Part shown: positions 47,744 to 57,316 of the stretch, one piece after another | Numbering within the stretch: position 1 is the first letter of the stretch | Layout of the letters: the number at the start of each line of letters is the position of its first letter | DNA from: Erythrobacter sp. | GTDB lineage: Bacteria > Pseudomonadota > Alphaproteobacteria > Sphingomonadales > Sphingomonadaceae | Assembly: GCF_030066995.1 (NCBI RefSeq) | Contig: NZ_JASJAP010000001.1 | Coordinates: forward strand, 913,230-977,229 | DNA length: 64,000 nucleotides | Direction of reading: 5' to 3' | Notes under the pieces: model-generated | The model's database searches: none | The model's input: only the letters and a program-made list of their open reading frames with translations | Told to the model about the DNA's origin: nothing | Program-made: the position numbers and the translations under genes

Positions 47744-47823
47744 TGGCTGGCCTGTCCTACTGGGCCGAGCCGTGGCAATAGGCGGGTATGAAAGCTGTTC
47801 GCCTCTCGCATTCATCGACCCGC

Positions 47824-47860
47824 TCGATCAATTGCCGAGCGATTGATCGATCCAATTTTT
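47824..47860 (+). terminator. Possible terminator after the trp cluster
   Basis: TCGATCAAT and ATTGATCGA pair across a nine-base loop, followed by TCCAATTTTT. The stem is AT-rich and the T run begins six bases late, so it could be an operator before moaC instead. The rest of the 175-base gap shows nothing else. Confidence 0.45.
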
Positions 47861-47918
47861 GCGCTTGGACAGTGTTCCATGTGTTCCAGGCGTGCTTCAG
47901 CTGCGACGAGTTGAGCCC

Positions 47919-48407
47919 GTGAGCGATCTGACCCATCTCGGCGACGACGGCGCGGCGCGCATGGTGGATGTGAGCGGCAAGGCACAAACGCACCGCGTCG
48001 CGATTGCCTCCGGACGCGTTACGATGAGCGCCAAGGCCCTCGCCGCCATCCGTGAAGGCGACGCGCCCAAGGGCGACGTTCTGGGCACTGCGCGCATTGC
48101 GGGCATCATGGCGGCTAAGCGCACCGGGGAGCTGATCCCGCTGTGCCATCCTCTGGGCCTCGAAGCGGTCACGGTGGACTTCGCCTTCGAGCACACCGAT
48201 GGCGTTGGGGCGATCCGCGCCACCGCCACCGCCTCGCTGACCGGCAAGACGGGCGTCGAGATGGAAGCCATGGTCGCCGTCTCCACCGCCCTGCTCACCA
48301 TCTACGACATGGCCAAGGCGATCGACAAAGGCATGGTGATCAAAGAGGTCCGCCTCATCGAGAAACGCGGCGGCAAATCGGGCATGTGGAAGGCGGACGG
48401 GGTTTGA
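47919..48407 (+). CDS. moaC: Cyclic pyranopterin monophosphate synthase MoaC
   Basis: 162 residues. [18 protein letters not shown] and [20 protein letters not shown] are diagnostic, the latter with the active-site His. It closes the cyclic phosphate ring in molybdenum-cofactor synthesis after MoaA. GTG at 47919 ([11 protein letters not shown]) is the family start; the frame runs open to 47859. moeA starts five bases downstream. Confidence 0.94.
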   Translation: MSDLTHLGDDGAARMVDVSGKAQTHRVAIASGRVTMSAKALAAIREGDAPKGDVLGTARIAGIMAAKRTGELIPLCHPLGLEAVTVDFAFEHTDGVGAIRATATASLTGKTGVEMEAMVAVSTALLTIYDMAKAIDKGMVIKEVRLIEKRGGKSGMWKADGV

Positions 48408-48412
48408 GCGCT

Positions 48413-49615
48413 ATGCTCAGCCTTGAGGAGGCGCAGGCCAAGTTGCTGGCGCTCGCGCCCGAGACGTACAGCTGCGGGCTTGGGCTCTCGCATGCAGCGG
48501 CGGGAGCGCGCGGCTATCTTGCGAAGGACGTAAACGCCCATCGCACCCAACCCGCCGCCGACCTTTCGGCGATGGATGGCTATGCGATCAGTGGTGAAGG
48601 CCCGTGGAAGCGCATCGGTGAAGCGCGCGCTGGTGCCCCCTTCGAAGGCTCTCTTCAGTCGGGACAATGCGTGCGCATCTCAACCGGCGCGCTCATGCCT
48701 GAGGGCGCGGAAAGTGTGCTGATCCAGGAGAACGCAGCGGTTGACGGGTCTTTGGTGACGCTCGCTGCGGGAGAGGCGCGACCGGAGCCCGGCCGCCATG
48801 TGCGTGTCAGGGGCTTCGACTTCGAGGTTGGCGAACGGGTGCTCGAAGCGGGAACGCGGCTAACGCCAGCTCGCATGGCGCTGGCTCTTGCTGCGGGGCG
48901 CACCAGCGTCCCGGTCGTGATGCGCCCGTCGGTCGCAGTGCTCGACAGCGGGGATGAGTTGGTCCCAGTTGGCAAGCCGCTCGCGCCGCACCAGATCCCG
49001 GCCAGCAACGGGGCCATGATAAGCTGGATGCTTGCCCCACTCGTGGGATTGGTCGACGAGCGTATCGGCCCGGTTCCAGACGGCCCACAAGCTCTTGCGA
49101 CGGCGCTCAGGCAGGCCGAAAACTGCCACATCCTCATCACCTCAGGCGGCGCGTCGGTGGGCGATCACGACCTTGTGCAGGACGCCTTGCGCGAATGGGG
49201 CGCAAAGATCGACTTCTGGAAGGTCGCGATCAAGCCGGGCAAGCCCTTGATGGTGGCGACGAAAAGGCACGATTGGGGGGATCAGGTCATCCTCGGGCTT
49301 CCCGGCAATCCGGTGTCGAGCTTCGTCACGGCGTTCCTGTTTGCGCTGCCGCTGGTGCGCGCGGCGATGGGCGCGGCTGACCCCTTGCCCAAACCGTCCA
49401 CTCGCATAGCGGCTGAAGACCTTCCCGCGACCGGCTCCCGCCGCGAGTTCCTGCGCGGTGTCAGCGATGGCGAGACGGTCCATCTGGCCGGCTCCCAGGA
49501 CTCAAGCGCGCTGATGGCTTTGGCGCGGGCCAATTGCCTGATTGACCGCCCCGCAGGTGCCGATCCGGTTCGCGCCGGGGAGCGCGTGCCTGTGTACAAC
49601 CTCCAGAATGGCTGA
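48413..49615 (+). CDS. moeA: Molybdopterin molybdenumtransferase MoeA
   Basis: 400 residues. PAADLSAMDGYAI near the N-terminus, IRISTGALMPEGA (here VRISTGALMP), the MoCF domain with ILITSGGASVGDHD, FWKVAIKPGKPLMVA and GLPGNPVSSFVTAFLF are all in order. It inserts molybdate into adenylated molybdopterin. The ATG at 48413 begins MLSLEEAQ; a frame open from 48143 is antiphase reading inside moaC. Forms a moaC-moeA unit. Confidence 0.95.
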   Translation: MLSLEEAQAKLLALAPETYSCGLGLSHAAAGARGYLAKDVNAHRTQPAADLSAMDGYAISGEGPWKRIGEARAGAPFEGSLQSGQCVRISTGALMPEGAESVLIQENAAVDGSLVTLAAGEARPEPGRHVRVRGFDFEVGERVLEAGTRLTPARMALALAAGRTSVPVVMRPSVAVLDSGDELVPVGKPLAPHQIPASNGAMISWMLAPLVGLVDERIGPVPDGPQALATALRQAENCHILITSGGASVGDHDLVQDALREWGAKIDFWKVAIKPGKPLMVATKRHDWGDQVILGLPGNPVSSFVTAFLFALPLVRAAMGAADPLPKPSTRIAAEDLPATGSRREFLRGVSDGETVHLAGSQDSSALMALARANCLIDRPAGADPVRAGERVPVYNLQNG

Positions 49616-49643
49616 ATTGCGGGCCTTTGCGGCATCGGGCCGC

Positions 49644-49672
49644 TTGACTTGTTCTCCTCGGTTGCCTACTTG
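49644..49672 (+). promoter_or_regulatory. Predicted lexA promoter
   Basis: TTGACT at 49644-49649, 17 bases, TACTTG at 49667-49672. The -35 is good and the -10 is weak. The SOS box begins at its last base. Confidence 0.45.
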
Positions 49673-49686
49673 TTCCGCATTCGTTC
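49672..49686 (+). promoter_or_regulatory. LexA operator (alphaproteobacterial SOS box)
   Basis: GTTC-CGCATTC-GTTC matches the GTTC-N7-GTTC consensus of alphaproteobacterial LexA exactly. It is 142 bases before the lexA ATG, consistent with autorepression. Confidence 0.85.
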
Positions 49687-49827
49687 ACCTTATTGGTGAG
49701 CGGCAGCGCTGACAAAGCACTCATTCGCGCAAGGGCGAGGTGTGCCTCTTCCCGGCGCGCTCGACTGGCAGCTGCGCACGCGTCCCTTTCGCGTGGCAGC
49801 GATCTGCGAATAAGGGAGATTATCGCA

Positions 49828-50535
49828 ATGCTGACCGCCAAGCAGCACGAACTGATCCGCTTCATCCAGCAGCGCCTGGAAGAAACCGGCATTTCCCCGA
49901 GTTTTGAAGAAATGAAGGAAGCGCTCGACCTCAAGAGCAAATCGGGCGTGCATCGCCTGATTTCGGCGCTTGAAGAGCGTGGCTTCATCCGCCGCTTGCC
50001 CAACCGCGCGCGCGCTCTGGAAGTGATCAAGCAACCCGAGGATGCGACGCCCGCTCCGCGCGCTCAAGCCGTCATGCCCGGCGTCAGCGACACGGTTACG
50101 AGCCTGGGCGCGGCGCCCAATTCCGCGCCGCCGGTTCCCGAACCGGCCAATGATGTCATTGAGATACCCCTGCATGGGCGCATTGCAGCAGGGGCACCGA
50201 TCGAGGCGCTTGAAGGGCAGACTTCGCTGCCCGTTCCGGCCGCCCTGCTCGGCCCTGGTGAGCACTACGCGCTGGAGGTCTCCGGCGACTCGATGATCGA
50301 GGCTGGCATCTTCGACGGTGATTTTGCGCTGGTGCGCCGCACGGACAGCGCGCGCGATGGCGAGATCGTCGTGGCGCTGGTGCATGGTGAGGAAGCCACG
50401 CTCAAATACCTGCACAAGGATGGCGGCTCGATCCGGCTCGATCCGGCCAACGCGGCCTATGACGCGCAGGTGTACCGGCCCGGCGAAGTCCAGGTGCAAG
50501 GCAAGCTTGCCGGGCTTTTGCGCCGCTACCACTAA
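49828..50535 (+). CDS. lexA: SOS repressor LexA
   Basis: 235 residues. The winged-helix domain (about 1-70, [52 protein letters not shown]) binds DNA. A long linker follows, then the self-cleaving peptidase: cleavage site Ala-Gly in [10 protein letters not shown], Ser in [11 protein letters not shown] and Lys in [15 protein letters not shown]. RecA filaments trigger autocleavage and SOS induction. ATG at 49828 after AAGGGAGA. It carries its own SOS box upstream. Confidence 0.96.
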   Translation: MLTAKQHELIRFIQQRLEETGISPSFEEMKEALDLKSKSGVHRLISALEERGFIRRLPNRARALEVIKQPEDATPAPRAQAVMPGVSDTVTSLGAAPNSAPPVPEPANDVIEIPLHGRIAAGAPIEALEGQTSLPVPAALLGPGEHYALEVSGDSMIEAGIFDGDFALVRRTDSARDGEIVVALVHGEEATLKYLHKDGGSIRLDPANAAYDAQVYRPGEVQVQGKLAGLLRRYH

Positions 50536-50597
50536 GCGGGCCGGAGTGGCGCTGTCTGGCCTTCCATGGCGGGCCAGGGGCGCTGCTCGCGCGCGTT

Positions 50598-52868
50598 CTA
50601 GCGCGTGGAACCGCGCCACCAGCCATGGTCGCCCTGCCCGCTCGCCACGTCGGTGATGGTCCCTCGTTCAAGGTCGAGAGCCAGGCCGCCGTGACGCTTG
50701 AGGTAGCGCTTGTCGGCGCGAAGCCAGCGCGGGCGGCACGACCTTGGAAGGTAGCGTGCGGCCACGACAATGTCGGAGAGCTCGCACGCCGCCGCCAGCG
50801 CGCGCTCTTCGATCAGGTCGCTGTTGCGAGCCATCAGCAGCGTCCACTTGCGCCCGCCGCGCATCAGGGAGATCAGGCAGAACTCGCGCGAGCACTGCGC
50901 GCCTTCCCACTGCGCCAGCGGTATCGGCTCAGCCGTCACGCTTGCGAGCTCCAGGAGGTTGTCGCGCGCGTAGCTCGACCGTGTGTCGCGCAAGGAAAGC
51001 AGACGCCCATCGCCAAGGGTGATGCCAACATGGCGTCCCTCGCGCCCGATCAGAACGTCGGGAATGGGAGTAAACACCAGCATGACGCTCGCCAAGGCCA
51101 CAGGTACCAGACCAAGCCAGCGCGCGCGGGAGGTCCACAAGGCGATCCACAAGCCGCCGAGCGCGAACAACGCGATGGTCGCCCCGCCCATCTGCGGCAT
51201 CAGCTTGACCGCGCCCGGCTGCGCGGATGTGAAGCGCGCGATGCCCAGCAGCGCGTCGAGCGAAACTCCCACGCACCACCAAACGGGCGCGCCGAGACCG
51301 ATAGTGTCAAGCGCCAGAGCGAGGGCTATCAGGGGCATCGAGACAAAGGTTACAAGGGGGATCGCGACCACATTCGCCAACGCTCCGTAAACGCCGGCGC
51401 GGTGGAAGTGGAACAGCACAATCGGCATAAGCGCAATTTCGATGACCAGCCCCGTGACAAAGAGCATGAAAACCCAGCGCCCCATGCGCCTGGCCCAGGG
51501 CTCCTCGCGCGCCTTAAGGAATTCGCGGACCAGCGGCGATGTGTGCAGCGCCACAATCGCGAGCACCGCGCTGAAGCTCATCTGAAAGCTCGGGCCGACA
51601 AGGCTTTCGGGCCACACCAACAGCACCACGATCGCTGCCATCGCGACCATGCGCAGCGACAGAGCCTCTCGCCCGAGCACCAGCGCTCCCAGAACCAGAA
51701 GCGCCGCGACGCACGCTCGCACCGTGGGCACCTGCGCGCCGGTCAACAGCGTGTAGCCAATACCCGCCAAAGCCCCCACGGCCGCGGCCAAGATGGGAAG
51801 CCGCACGCGCAGCGCGACAGCTGGAATCAGAGCGAGAAGTTTCAGGACGACGAAGTAAGCGGCCGCAATCACAGCGCTCACATGCAGGCCGCTGATCGCC
51901 AGAAGATGCGTGAGCCCCGCATCGCGCATGGCATCGGCGTCAGCCTCGGTGATCGCGCCGCGGTCTCCGCTGGCAAACGCGGCAGCGATCGTGCCGGGAG
52001 ATCCGTCAAGCCGCTCGCGCACATGCGCCGAGAGCGCGCGCTGCAGGTGAGCGATCGGTTGGGCGTGTGTGGAGGGCTGGACATCCTCGATCTCGCCGAG
52101 CAGGCTGCCGGTGGCCGCGAGCCCCTTGAACCACGCCGCGCGGGCAAAGTCATAGGCACCCGGCAGCATAGGGCTCGCCGGGGGCATGAGGCGTACGCGC
52201 ATCCGTACTCGCGCGCCCTCGCTAAGCGTTTCGGCGCTGTCCCCCGTTCCAAATCGGGCGTTGACCCGCTCCACCTCGCTGAGCGGCACGTTGACACGAA
52301 TCTTGCGGCTCTCCCCTTCGCTCGCGTCGCGCACAGCCAGTGTCAGGCGAATGCGGTCTTCGCTGGGCTGATCCTGGCGCTCCAGAACATAGCCATGAAC
52401 ACGTTCAATCATCGGGCGTTCGATGGGCTCGGCGCCGACCATTTCCGAGCGCACCCAGATCACGCAAACACCCGCCGCAAACACCAGCGCGCCAGCCACC
52501 AAGGCTCGGCGGAAATGGCCACGTTCAGTGTCCGCCGCGCTCCCCGGCGGCCAAAGAGCGAGCGCAGCCAGAGCCGTCAGCGCGCTCAATCCGATCGCGC
52601 TTGTCCATTGCCACGGGCTCTTGAGCGCAAACCAGCTGAGAATGCCGCCCGCAAACATCACCGCAAGCCATGGCGCCCGGTCAAATCCCGCGCCTGCCAA
52701 GAACGCCTCAGCCCGGTCGCCGAGGCTTCGGGCAGCGCTGGACAATCCGCCATCCCTTTGCCACAGGCGCTGGGCTTGGCTCCTCGCGGAGCTGTTCGGG
52801 TCGAATCCCGTGGCAGCGGCGCTGCTTTCCGGATCGTCCCCCATGGGAATGATCGGCGTGTCGGCCAT
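50598..52868 (-). CDS. comEC: ComEC/Rec2-family DNA uptake channel protein
   Basis: 756 residues. N-terminal membrane helices, then a DUF4131-type soluble insert (about 130-290) and the competence domain with many helices (about 300-590; HLLAISGLHVSAVIAAAYFV and LTGAQVPTVRACVAALLVL are signature segments). The C-terminal domain corresponds to the metallo-beta-lactamase-like part of ComEC but lacks any HxHxDH motif, so nuclease activity there is unlikely. It would carry single-stranded DNA across the inner membrane in natural transformation. Convergent with lexA and divergent from gltX. Confidence 0.9.
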   Translation of the reverse strand: MADTPIIPMGDDPESSAAATGFDPNSSARSQAQRLWQRDGGLSSAARSLGDRAEAFLAGAGFDRAPWLAVMFAGGILSWFALKSPWQWTSAIGLSALTALAALALWPPGSAADTERGHFRRALVAGALVFAAGVCVIWVRSEMVGAEPIERPMIERVHGYVLERQDQPSEDRIRLTLAVRDASEGESRKIRVNVPLSEVERVNARFGTGDSAETLSEGARVRMRVRLMPPASPMLPGAYDFARAAWFKGLAATGSLLGEIEDVQPSTHAQPIAHLQRALSAHVRERLDGSPGTIAAAFASGDRGAITEADADAMRDAGLTHLLAISGLHVSAVIAAAYFVVLKLLALIPAVALRVRLPILAAAVGALAGIGYTLLTGAQVPTVRACVAALLVLGALVLGREALSLRMVAMAAIVVLLVWPESLVGPSFQMSFSAVLAIVALHTSPLVREFLKAREEPWARRMGRWVFMLFVTGLVIEIALMPIVLFHFHRAGVYGALANVVAIPLVTFVSMPLIALALALDTIGLGAPVWWCVGVSLDALLGIARFTSAQPGAVKLMPQMGGATIALFALGGLWIALWTSRARWLGLVPVALASVMLVFTPIPDVLIGREGRHVGITLGDGRLLSLRDTRSSYARDNLLELASVTAEPIPLAQWEGAQCSREFCLISLMRGGRKWTLLMARNSDLIEERALAAACELSDIVVAARYLPRSCRPRWLRADKRYLKRHGGLALDLERGTITDVASGQGDHGWWRGSTR

Positions 52869-52940
52869 TGACCCCCCAGTCTAAAGCCCGGTTCCGGGCG
52901 CGGCGATGCGCGACATCAATTGAATAGGAAATACAAGTCT

Positions 52941-54344
52941 ATGGCAAGCGAAGTCGTCACCCGGTTTGCTCCATCTCCCACCGGGTTCCTCCACATTGGC
53001 GGCGCGCGCACCGCGCTTTTCAACTGGCTTTACGCGCGTCATAACGAAGGCAAGGCGCTGCTGCGGATCGAGGACACGGACAAGAAGCGGTCCACGCAGG
53101 AAGCGATCGACGCTATTCTCGAGGGGCTGGATTGGCTCGGCCTCGACTACGACGAAGAGCCGGTCTTTCAGTCGCAGCGCGCCGATCGTCACGCCGAAGT
53201 CGCCCACACGCTTCTTGAAGCCGGACACGCCTATAAGTGTTTCGCAACGCCTGAGGAGCTCGAGGCGATGCGAGCCGAACAACGCGCCAACAAGCAACCC
53301 ATGCGCTATGATGGCCGTTGGCGCGACCGCGATCCGAGCGAAGCGCCGGAAGGCGCATCCTACACGATCCGGCTGAAGACGCCGCTTGAGGGCGAAACCA
53401 CCATCGTCGATGAGGTTCAGGGCAAAGTGTCCGTCGCAAACGCGGAGATCGATGATTACATCATCCTGCGCGCCGATGGCTCTCCCACCTATATGCTCGC
53501 GGTCGTGGTCGACGATCACGACATGGGCGTCACGCATGTGATCCGCGGCGATGACCACCTGAACAACGCCTTTCGCCAGCTGCCGATCTATCGCGCCATG
53601 GACGCTGTGGAAGGCGGTTGGCCTGATCCCGTTTACGCACATATCCCGCTGATCCACGGGGCCGACGGAGCAAAGCTTTCCAAGCGGCACGGATCGCTTG
53701 GGGTTGAGGCGTATCGCGACGAGATGGGGATCGTGTCCGATGCCCTGTTCAACTATCTCTTGCGCCTTGGTTGGGGGCATGGCGATCGTGAGGAAATCAC
53801 GCGCGCCGAGGCGGTTGAACTGTTCGACCTGTCTGGTGTCGGGAAAAGCCCTTCGCGCTTCGATCTGAAGAAGCTGGAAAGCCTCAACGGTTACTACATC
53901 CGTGAATCCGATGATCAGACATTGGTCGAACAGGTCCTTCCGCGGCTTGCCGATGGCGCGGACGCATCCCTTCTGCTGGAAGCGATGCCAGTCTTGAAGC
54001 CGCGCGCGAAGAACCTCAATGAACTCGCTGAAACCGCGCAGTTTCTGTTCAAGACCCGTCCGCTTGAAATGAGCGACAAGGCCGCCAAACTGCTGGATGA
54101 AGAGGGACGCGCTCGCCTTGCCCTTGTTTCTGCTGCACTCGCGAAGGAAAAGGTCTGGACAATCGAGACTCTCGAAGCCACTACGAAGGCGCTGGCCGAA
54201 GCACAGGGATTGGGCCTCGGCAAGCTGGCGCAACCTATGCGCGCCGCACTCACTGGGACGACAACATCGCCCGGAATTTTTGACGTTCTGGTCCTTTTGG
54301 GCCGGGATGAGGCTCTTGCACGGCTCGACGCGGAATCCGCTTAG
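52941..54344 (+). CDS. gltX: Glutamyl-tRNA synthetase
   Basis: 467 residues, class I synthetase. HIGH-type motif [24 protein letters not shown] near the start and KMSKS-type motif [15 protein letters not shown] at about 236-250. The C-terminal anticodon-binding helical domain is present. It charges tRNA-Glu. ATG at 52941 (MASEVVTRF) is the family start. It lies 48 bases before gltA in the same direction. Confidence 0.96.
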   Translation: MASEVVTRFAPSPTGFLHIGGARTALFNWLYARHNEGKALLRIEDTDKKRSTQEAIDAILEGLDWLGLDYDEEPVFQSQRADRHAEVAHTLLEAGHAYKCFATPEELEAMRAEQRANKQPMRYDGRWRDRDPSEAPEGASYTIRLKTPLEGETTIVDEVQGKVSVANAEIDDYIILRADGSPTYMLAVVVDDHDMGVTHVIRGDDHLNNAFRQLPIYRAMDAVEGGWPDPVYAHIPLIHGADGAKLSKRHGSLGVEAYRDEMGIVSDALFNYLLRLGWGHGDREEITRAEAVELFDLSGVGKSPSRFDLKKLESLNGYYIRESDDQTLVEQVLPRLADGADASLLLEAMPVLKPRAKNLNELAETAQFLFKTRPLEMSDKAAKLLDEEGRARLALVSAALAKEKVWTIETLEATTKALAEAQGLGLGKLAQPMRAALTGTTTSPGIFDVLVLLGRDEALARLDAESA

Positions 54345-54392
54345 AGTCGCCCCTATTGCAAGAGCGGCGAGGAATTGGACAGGAGATACACC

Positions 54393-55679
54393 TTGGCAGA
54401 CAAGCACGCGACGCTGGAATTGAATGGCACCACCCATGAGTTCCCGGTCCATTCCGGCAGCACCGGCCCCGATGTGGTCGATATCCGCAAGCTTTACGGT
54501 GCAACGGGCGCCTTCACCTTCGATCCGGGCTACAAATCGACCGCAAGCTGCGAAAGCGCGCTGACCTATATCGATGGCAATGAAGGCGTGTTGCTGCACC
54601 GCGGCTACCCAATCGGTCAGCTCGCCGAGCATTCGAGCTTCATGGAAGTCGCCTATCTGCTTTTGAACGGCGAACTGCCGAGCAAAGAAGAGCATGACGA
54701 CTTCGTCTACACGATCACGCGTCACACCATGCTGCACGAACAGCTGCGCACGTTCTACACCGGTTTTCGCCGCGACGCGCACCCGATGGCGATCATGTGC
54801 GGCGTGGTCGGCGCGCTCTCCGCGTTCTATCACGACAGCACCGACATTTCGGACCCCGAGCATCGCAAAATCAGCTCGCACCGATTGATTGCCAAAATGC
54901 CGACGATCGCGGCGATGGCGTACAAATACGCAATCGGCCAACCTTTCATGCAGCCTGATAATTCGCTCAGCTACACTGGGAACTTCCTGCGCATGACATT
55001 TGGCGTCCCGGCGGAGAAATACGAAGTCATCCCGGCGGTCGAAAAGGCGATGGATCGCATCTTCATCCTCCACGCCGATCACGAACAGAACGCCTCGACA
55101 TCGACCGTGCGCCTCGCCGGTTCCTCGGGCGCGAACCCGTTCGCCTGCATCGCGGCGGGCATTGCCTGCCTGTGGGGCCCGGCGCATGGCGGCGCGAACG
55201 AAGCCGCGCTCAACATGCTGCGCGAGATCGGCACCCCGGACAAGATCCCGCACTACATCGAGCGGGCCAAGGACAAGAACGATCCGTTCCGCCTGATGGG
55301 CTTTGGCCACCGCGTCTACAAGAACTATGACCCGCGCGCGACGGTGATGCAGTCGACCGTGCGCGAGGTGTTCGACGCGCTGAAGGTCAAGGATCCGGTG
55401 TTCGAAACCGCGCTCCAACTCGAGGAGATCGCGCTCAACGACGATTATTTCAAAGAAAAGAAGCTCTTCCCGAACGTCGACTTCTACTCCGGCATCATCC
55501 TGTCCGCCATCGGTTTCCCGACGACGATGTTCACCGCGCTGTTTGCCTTGGCTCGCACTGTGGGCTGGGTGGCGCAGTACAACGAGATGATCTCCGACCC
55601 CGCGCAAGTGATCGGTCGCCCGCGCCAACTCTACACCGGTCCCACGCAGCGGGACTACGTTCCGATCGATCAGCGCTGA
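54393..55679 (+). CDS. gltA: Citrate synthase, type II
   Basis: 428 residues. Catalytic residues sit in [15 protein letters not shown] (His), [13 protein letters not shown] (His) and [14 protein letters not shown] with the Asp in the following helix. The N-terminal beta-domain ([25 protein letters not shown]) and the Cys-containing region mark the hexameric, NADH-sensitive Gram-negative type. The start is TTG at 54393 because AGGAG lies at 54381-54385, eight bases before; TTG at 54375 would have no site. First step of the TCA cycle. Confidence 0.95.
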   Translation: MADKHATLELNGTTHEFPVHSGSTGPDVVDIRKLYGATGAFTFDPGYKSTASCESALTYIDGNEGVLLHRGYPIGQLAEHSSFMEVAYLLLNGELPSKEEHDDFVYTITRHTMLHEQLRTFYTGFRRDAHPMAIMCGVVGALSAFYHDSTDISDPEHRKISSHRLIAKMPTIAAMAYKYAIGQPFMQPDNSLSYTGNFLRMTFGVPAEKYEVIPAVEKAMDRIFILHADHEQNASTSTVRLAGSSGANPFACIAAGIACLWGPAHGGANEAALNMLREIGTPDKIPHYIERAKDKNDPFRLMGFGHRVYKNYDPRATVMQSTVREVFDALKVKDPVFETALQLEEIALNDDYFKEKKLFPNVDFYSGIILSAIGFPTTMFTALFALARTVGWVAQYNEMISDPAQVIGRPRQLYTGPTQRDYVPIDQR

Positions 55680-55715
55680 GCCGTTGTAGGGCCGACCGGT
55701 TTTGCAGGGCCATGA

Positions 55716-55919
55716 ATGATGAAACGGCTCGCGCGGATCATCGCCATTGTTCTGATCGTCCTTGGCGCACTGTGGTCCTTGCAGGGCCTTGGTATACTGA
55801 TGTGGCCGCCGCACAGTTTCATGCTCGCCCAACGCGAATGGGGGCTCTACGGCGCGATCGTCGCGGCTTTCGGAGGTCTGATATGGCTGTTATCGGCCCG
55901 ATTCGGCCCGCGACAGTGA
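55716..55919 (+). CDS. Small two-helix membrane protein
   Basis: 67 residues (ATG at 55716 or 55719). Two hydrophobic helices, about 7-29 and 45-62, are joined by a short loop (MWPPHSFMLAQREW). I do not recognise a family. It follows gltA by 36 bases and ends 2 bases before the convergent kinase-like gene. Composition and hydrophobic pattern look like a real inner-membrane protein. Confidence 0.65.
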   Translation: MMKRLARIIAIVLIVLGALWSLQGLGILMWPPHSFMLAQREWGLYGAIVAAFGGLIWLLSARFGPRQ

Positions 55920-55921
55920 GT

Positions 55922-57316
55922 TCAGTCCGTATCGTAATGCGGCAGCGCGAGCTGGAAAGCGGCCCCCGCCTCACCGGGATTTGCGACCGTCAGCGCGCCT
56001 CCCATGGCGCGCGCCAATCGCGATGAAATGTAAAGGCCAAGGCCAGTGCCGCCGTCGTTCTCTCGCCCAAGCCGTTCAAACTTGTTGAACATGCGCTCGG
56101 CCTGATCCCTGTCCACGCCCGGACCCTGATCGCGCACGGTAAGGGTCACAAACCCACGTTCATCCAGACCCTCGCTGGTGATCGTAATCGCGCTGCCTTC
56201 GGGTGAGTAGGCGATGGCGTTGCCGATCAGGTTGATCAGGATTTGCAGCACCCGCCGAAACTCGCCTCTGGCGCGCGGCGTGTCTTCGCGGATCGGCAGC
56301 GTCAGTTCGATGTTCTTCGCGCTGGCCTGCCCTCCCAGAATGCCCGCAGCCCGGCGAGCCGCGTCGCCCAGATCGACCTCTTCGCTGGCAGTGGAAAAAT
56401 CCTCGGCCTCGACCACCTCCAGATCGGCCAGATCATCAAGCAGGCCATTGAGATGCTGACCGGCAGCGGCGATGTTGCCTGCGTATTCGCTGTATTCGGC
56501 GCGTAGCGGCCCGGCAAGGCGCGCGCGGATGGTCTCCGCGTTGGCGATAATCCGAGCGATCGGCTCGCGCAGCACCGGGGTCAGGGTCCGACCGATCAGT
56601 TGAGAGTGCGTCGGGCCGCGATCCTCGTCGTCGACAGCGCTCGCACGGCGGCTCAACGGATGATCCGCGATAAGCAAAAGATCGAATCCGCGCGATGCGC
56701 CGTTGCCAGCCCCCAGTGGAAGCAAACGGACGCGCCAACCCCGTGACGATCCCGGCACCCGGCAGCGCGCCCCGTCCAGAAGCCTCCAGTGAAGCGGCTG
56801 ACGATGCGCTATGCCATCCAGGGCGATGTGATCCGTCCACACGCTGCCGGGGGCCTCGCTGACAGCTTTCTCCAAGGCTTGCGCATCGACGGCCGTCGAT
56901 TGAAACAATTGAATACGCTGCTCAGGATCAAGCCGGGCAGTGATCTCGGCGCAGGCCTGATCGATGGCATCAAGGCGCTCGGCGAGATCGCGCGAATTGG
57001 GTTCGCGCACCGCGCGCCGCTGCCAGTTCTCGATAAGGACCTCGCACCCTCCACCGCGCTCTTCGTCGAGCGGATGCACGCGCACAAAGCCGGAAACCAT
57101 CTCCTCACCATCATAGGCGCTAAACTCGCGCGCGATCTTCAGTCCCATCCGGCGCCCTTGCTGAACAAGCTCGAGCAATTCGGGCACCGCCAGAGTCCCG
57201 GGCAGCGTGCCTCCGCAACGCTGGTGCAAGTCCGCCAGCGGATCATCCGCGGTCAGAAGCCGATCCCTGTCATCGGTAACGCCGCGCGCGGCCAGAAGGC
57301 TGGTCTGGCGCTCCAT
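55922..57316 (-). CDS. Histidine-kinase-like protein with Pro in place of the H-box His
   Basis: 464 residues, no membrane segment. A PAS-like region (about 40-110) and a middle region (about 155-225) precede a kinase core. The DHp helix reads TLTPVLREPIARIIANAETI (244-263). Aligned to ALSHELRTPLNAIIGFAEMI, P247 occupies the phospho-acceptor His. The ATP-binding half is intact: N-box NLIGNA (N366), G1 RDQGPGVD, F-box RMFNKFERL, G2 GGTGLGLYI. So it may bind ATP but cannot autophosphorylate on that His. The start ATG shares its A with the upstream stop (TGATG), a tight coupling. Acts perhaps like DivL-type pseudokinases (inference). Confidence 0.85.
   Translation of the reverse strand: MERQTSLLAARGVTDDRDRLLTADDPLADLHQRCGGTLPGTLAVPELLELVQQGRRMGLKIAREFSAYDGEEMVSGFVRVHPLDEERGGGCEVLIENWQRRAVREPNSRDLAERLDAIDQACAEITARLDPEQRIQLFQSTAVDAQALEKAVSEAPGSVWTDHIALDGIAHRQPLHWRLLDGARCRVPGSSRGWRVRLLPLGAGNGASRGFDLLLIADHPLSRRASAVDDEDRGPTHSQLIGRTLTPVLREPIARIIANAETIRARLAGPLRAEYSEYAGNIAAAGQHLNGLLDDLADLEVVEAEDFSTASEEVDLGDAARRAAGILGGQASAKNIELTLPIREDTPRARGEFRRVLQILINLIGNAIAYSPEGSAITITSEGLDERGFVTLTVRDQGPGVDRDQAERMFNKFERLGRENDGGTGLGLYISSRLARAMGGALTVANPGEAGAAFQLALPHYDTD

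Noticed and set aside
47872..47903. GTTCC repeats before moaC as a possible SOS box
   Set aside because: The GTTC copies are five bases apart, not seven, so they do not match the LexA consensus.
49651..49664. Second GTTC...GTT motif upstream of lexA
   Set aside because: Spacing is six bases and the second half is GTTG, so it fails the GTTC-N7-GTTC rule.
50625..52871. 748-codon open frame antisense to comEC
   Set aside because: Low-complexity His/Arg/Gln translation with no hydrophobic core; comEC on the other strand has clear membrane helices and signatures.
52881..55832. 983-codon open frame antisense to gltX and gltA
   Set aside because: It spans two well-supported genes on the opposite strand and their gap, so it is a shadow of biased codon use.
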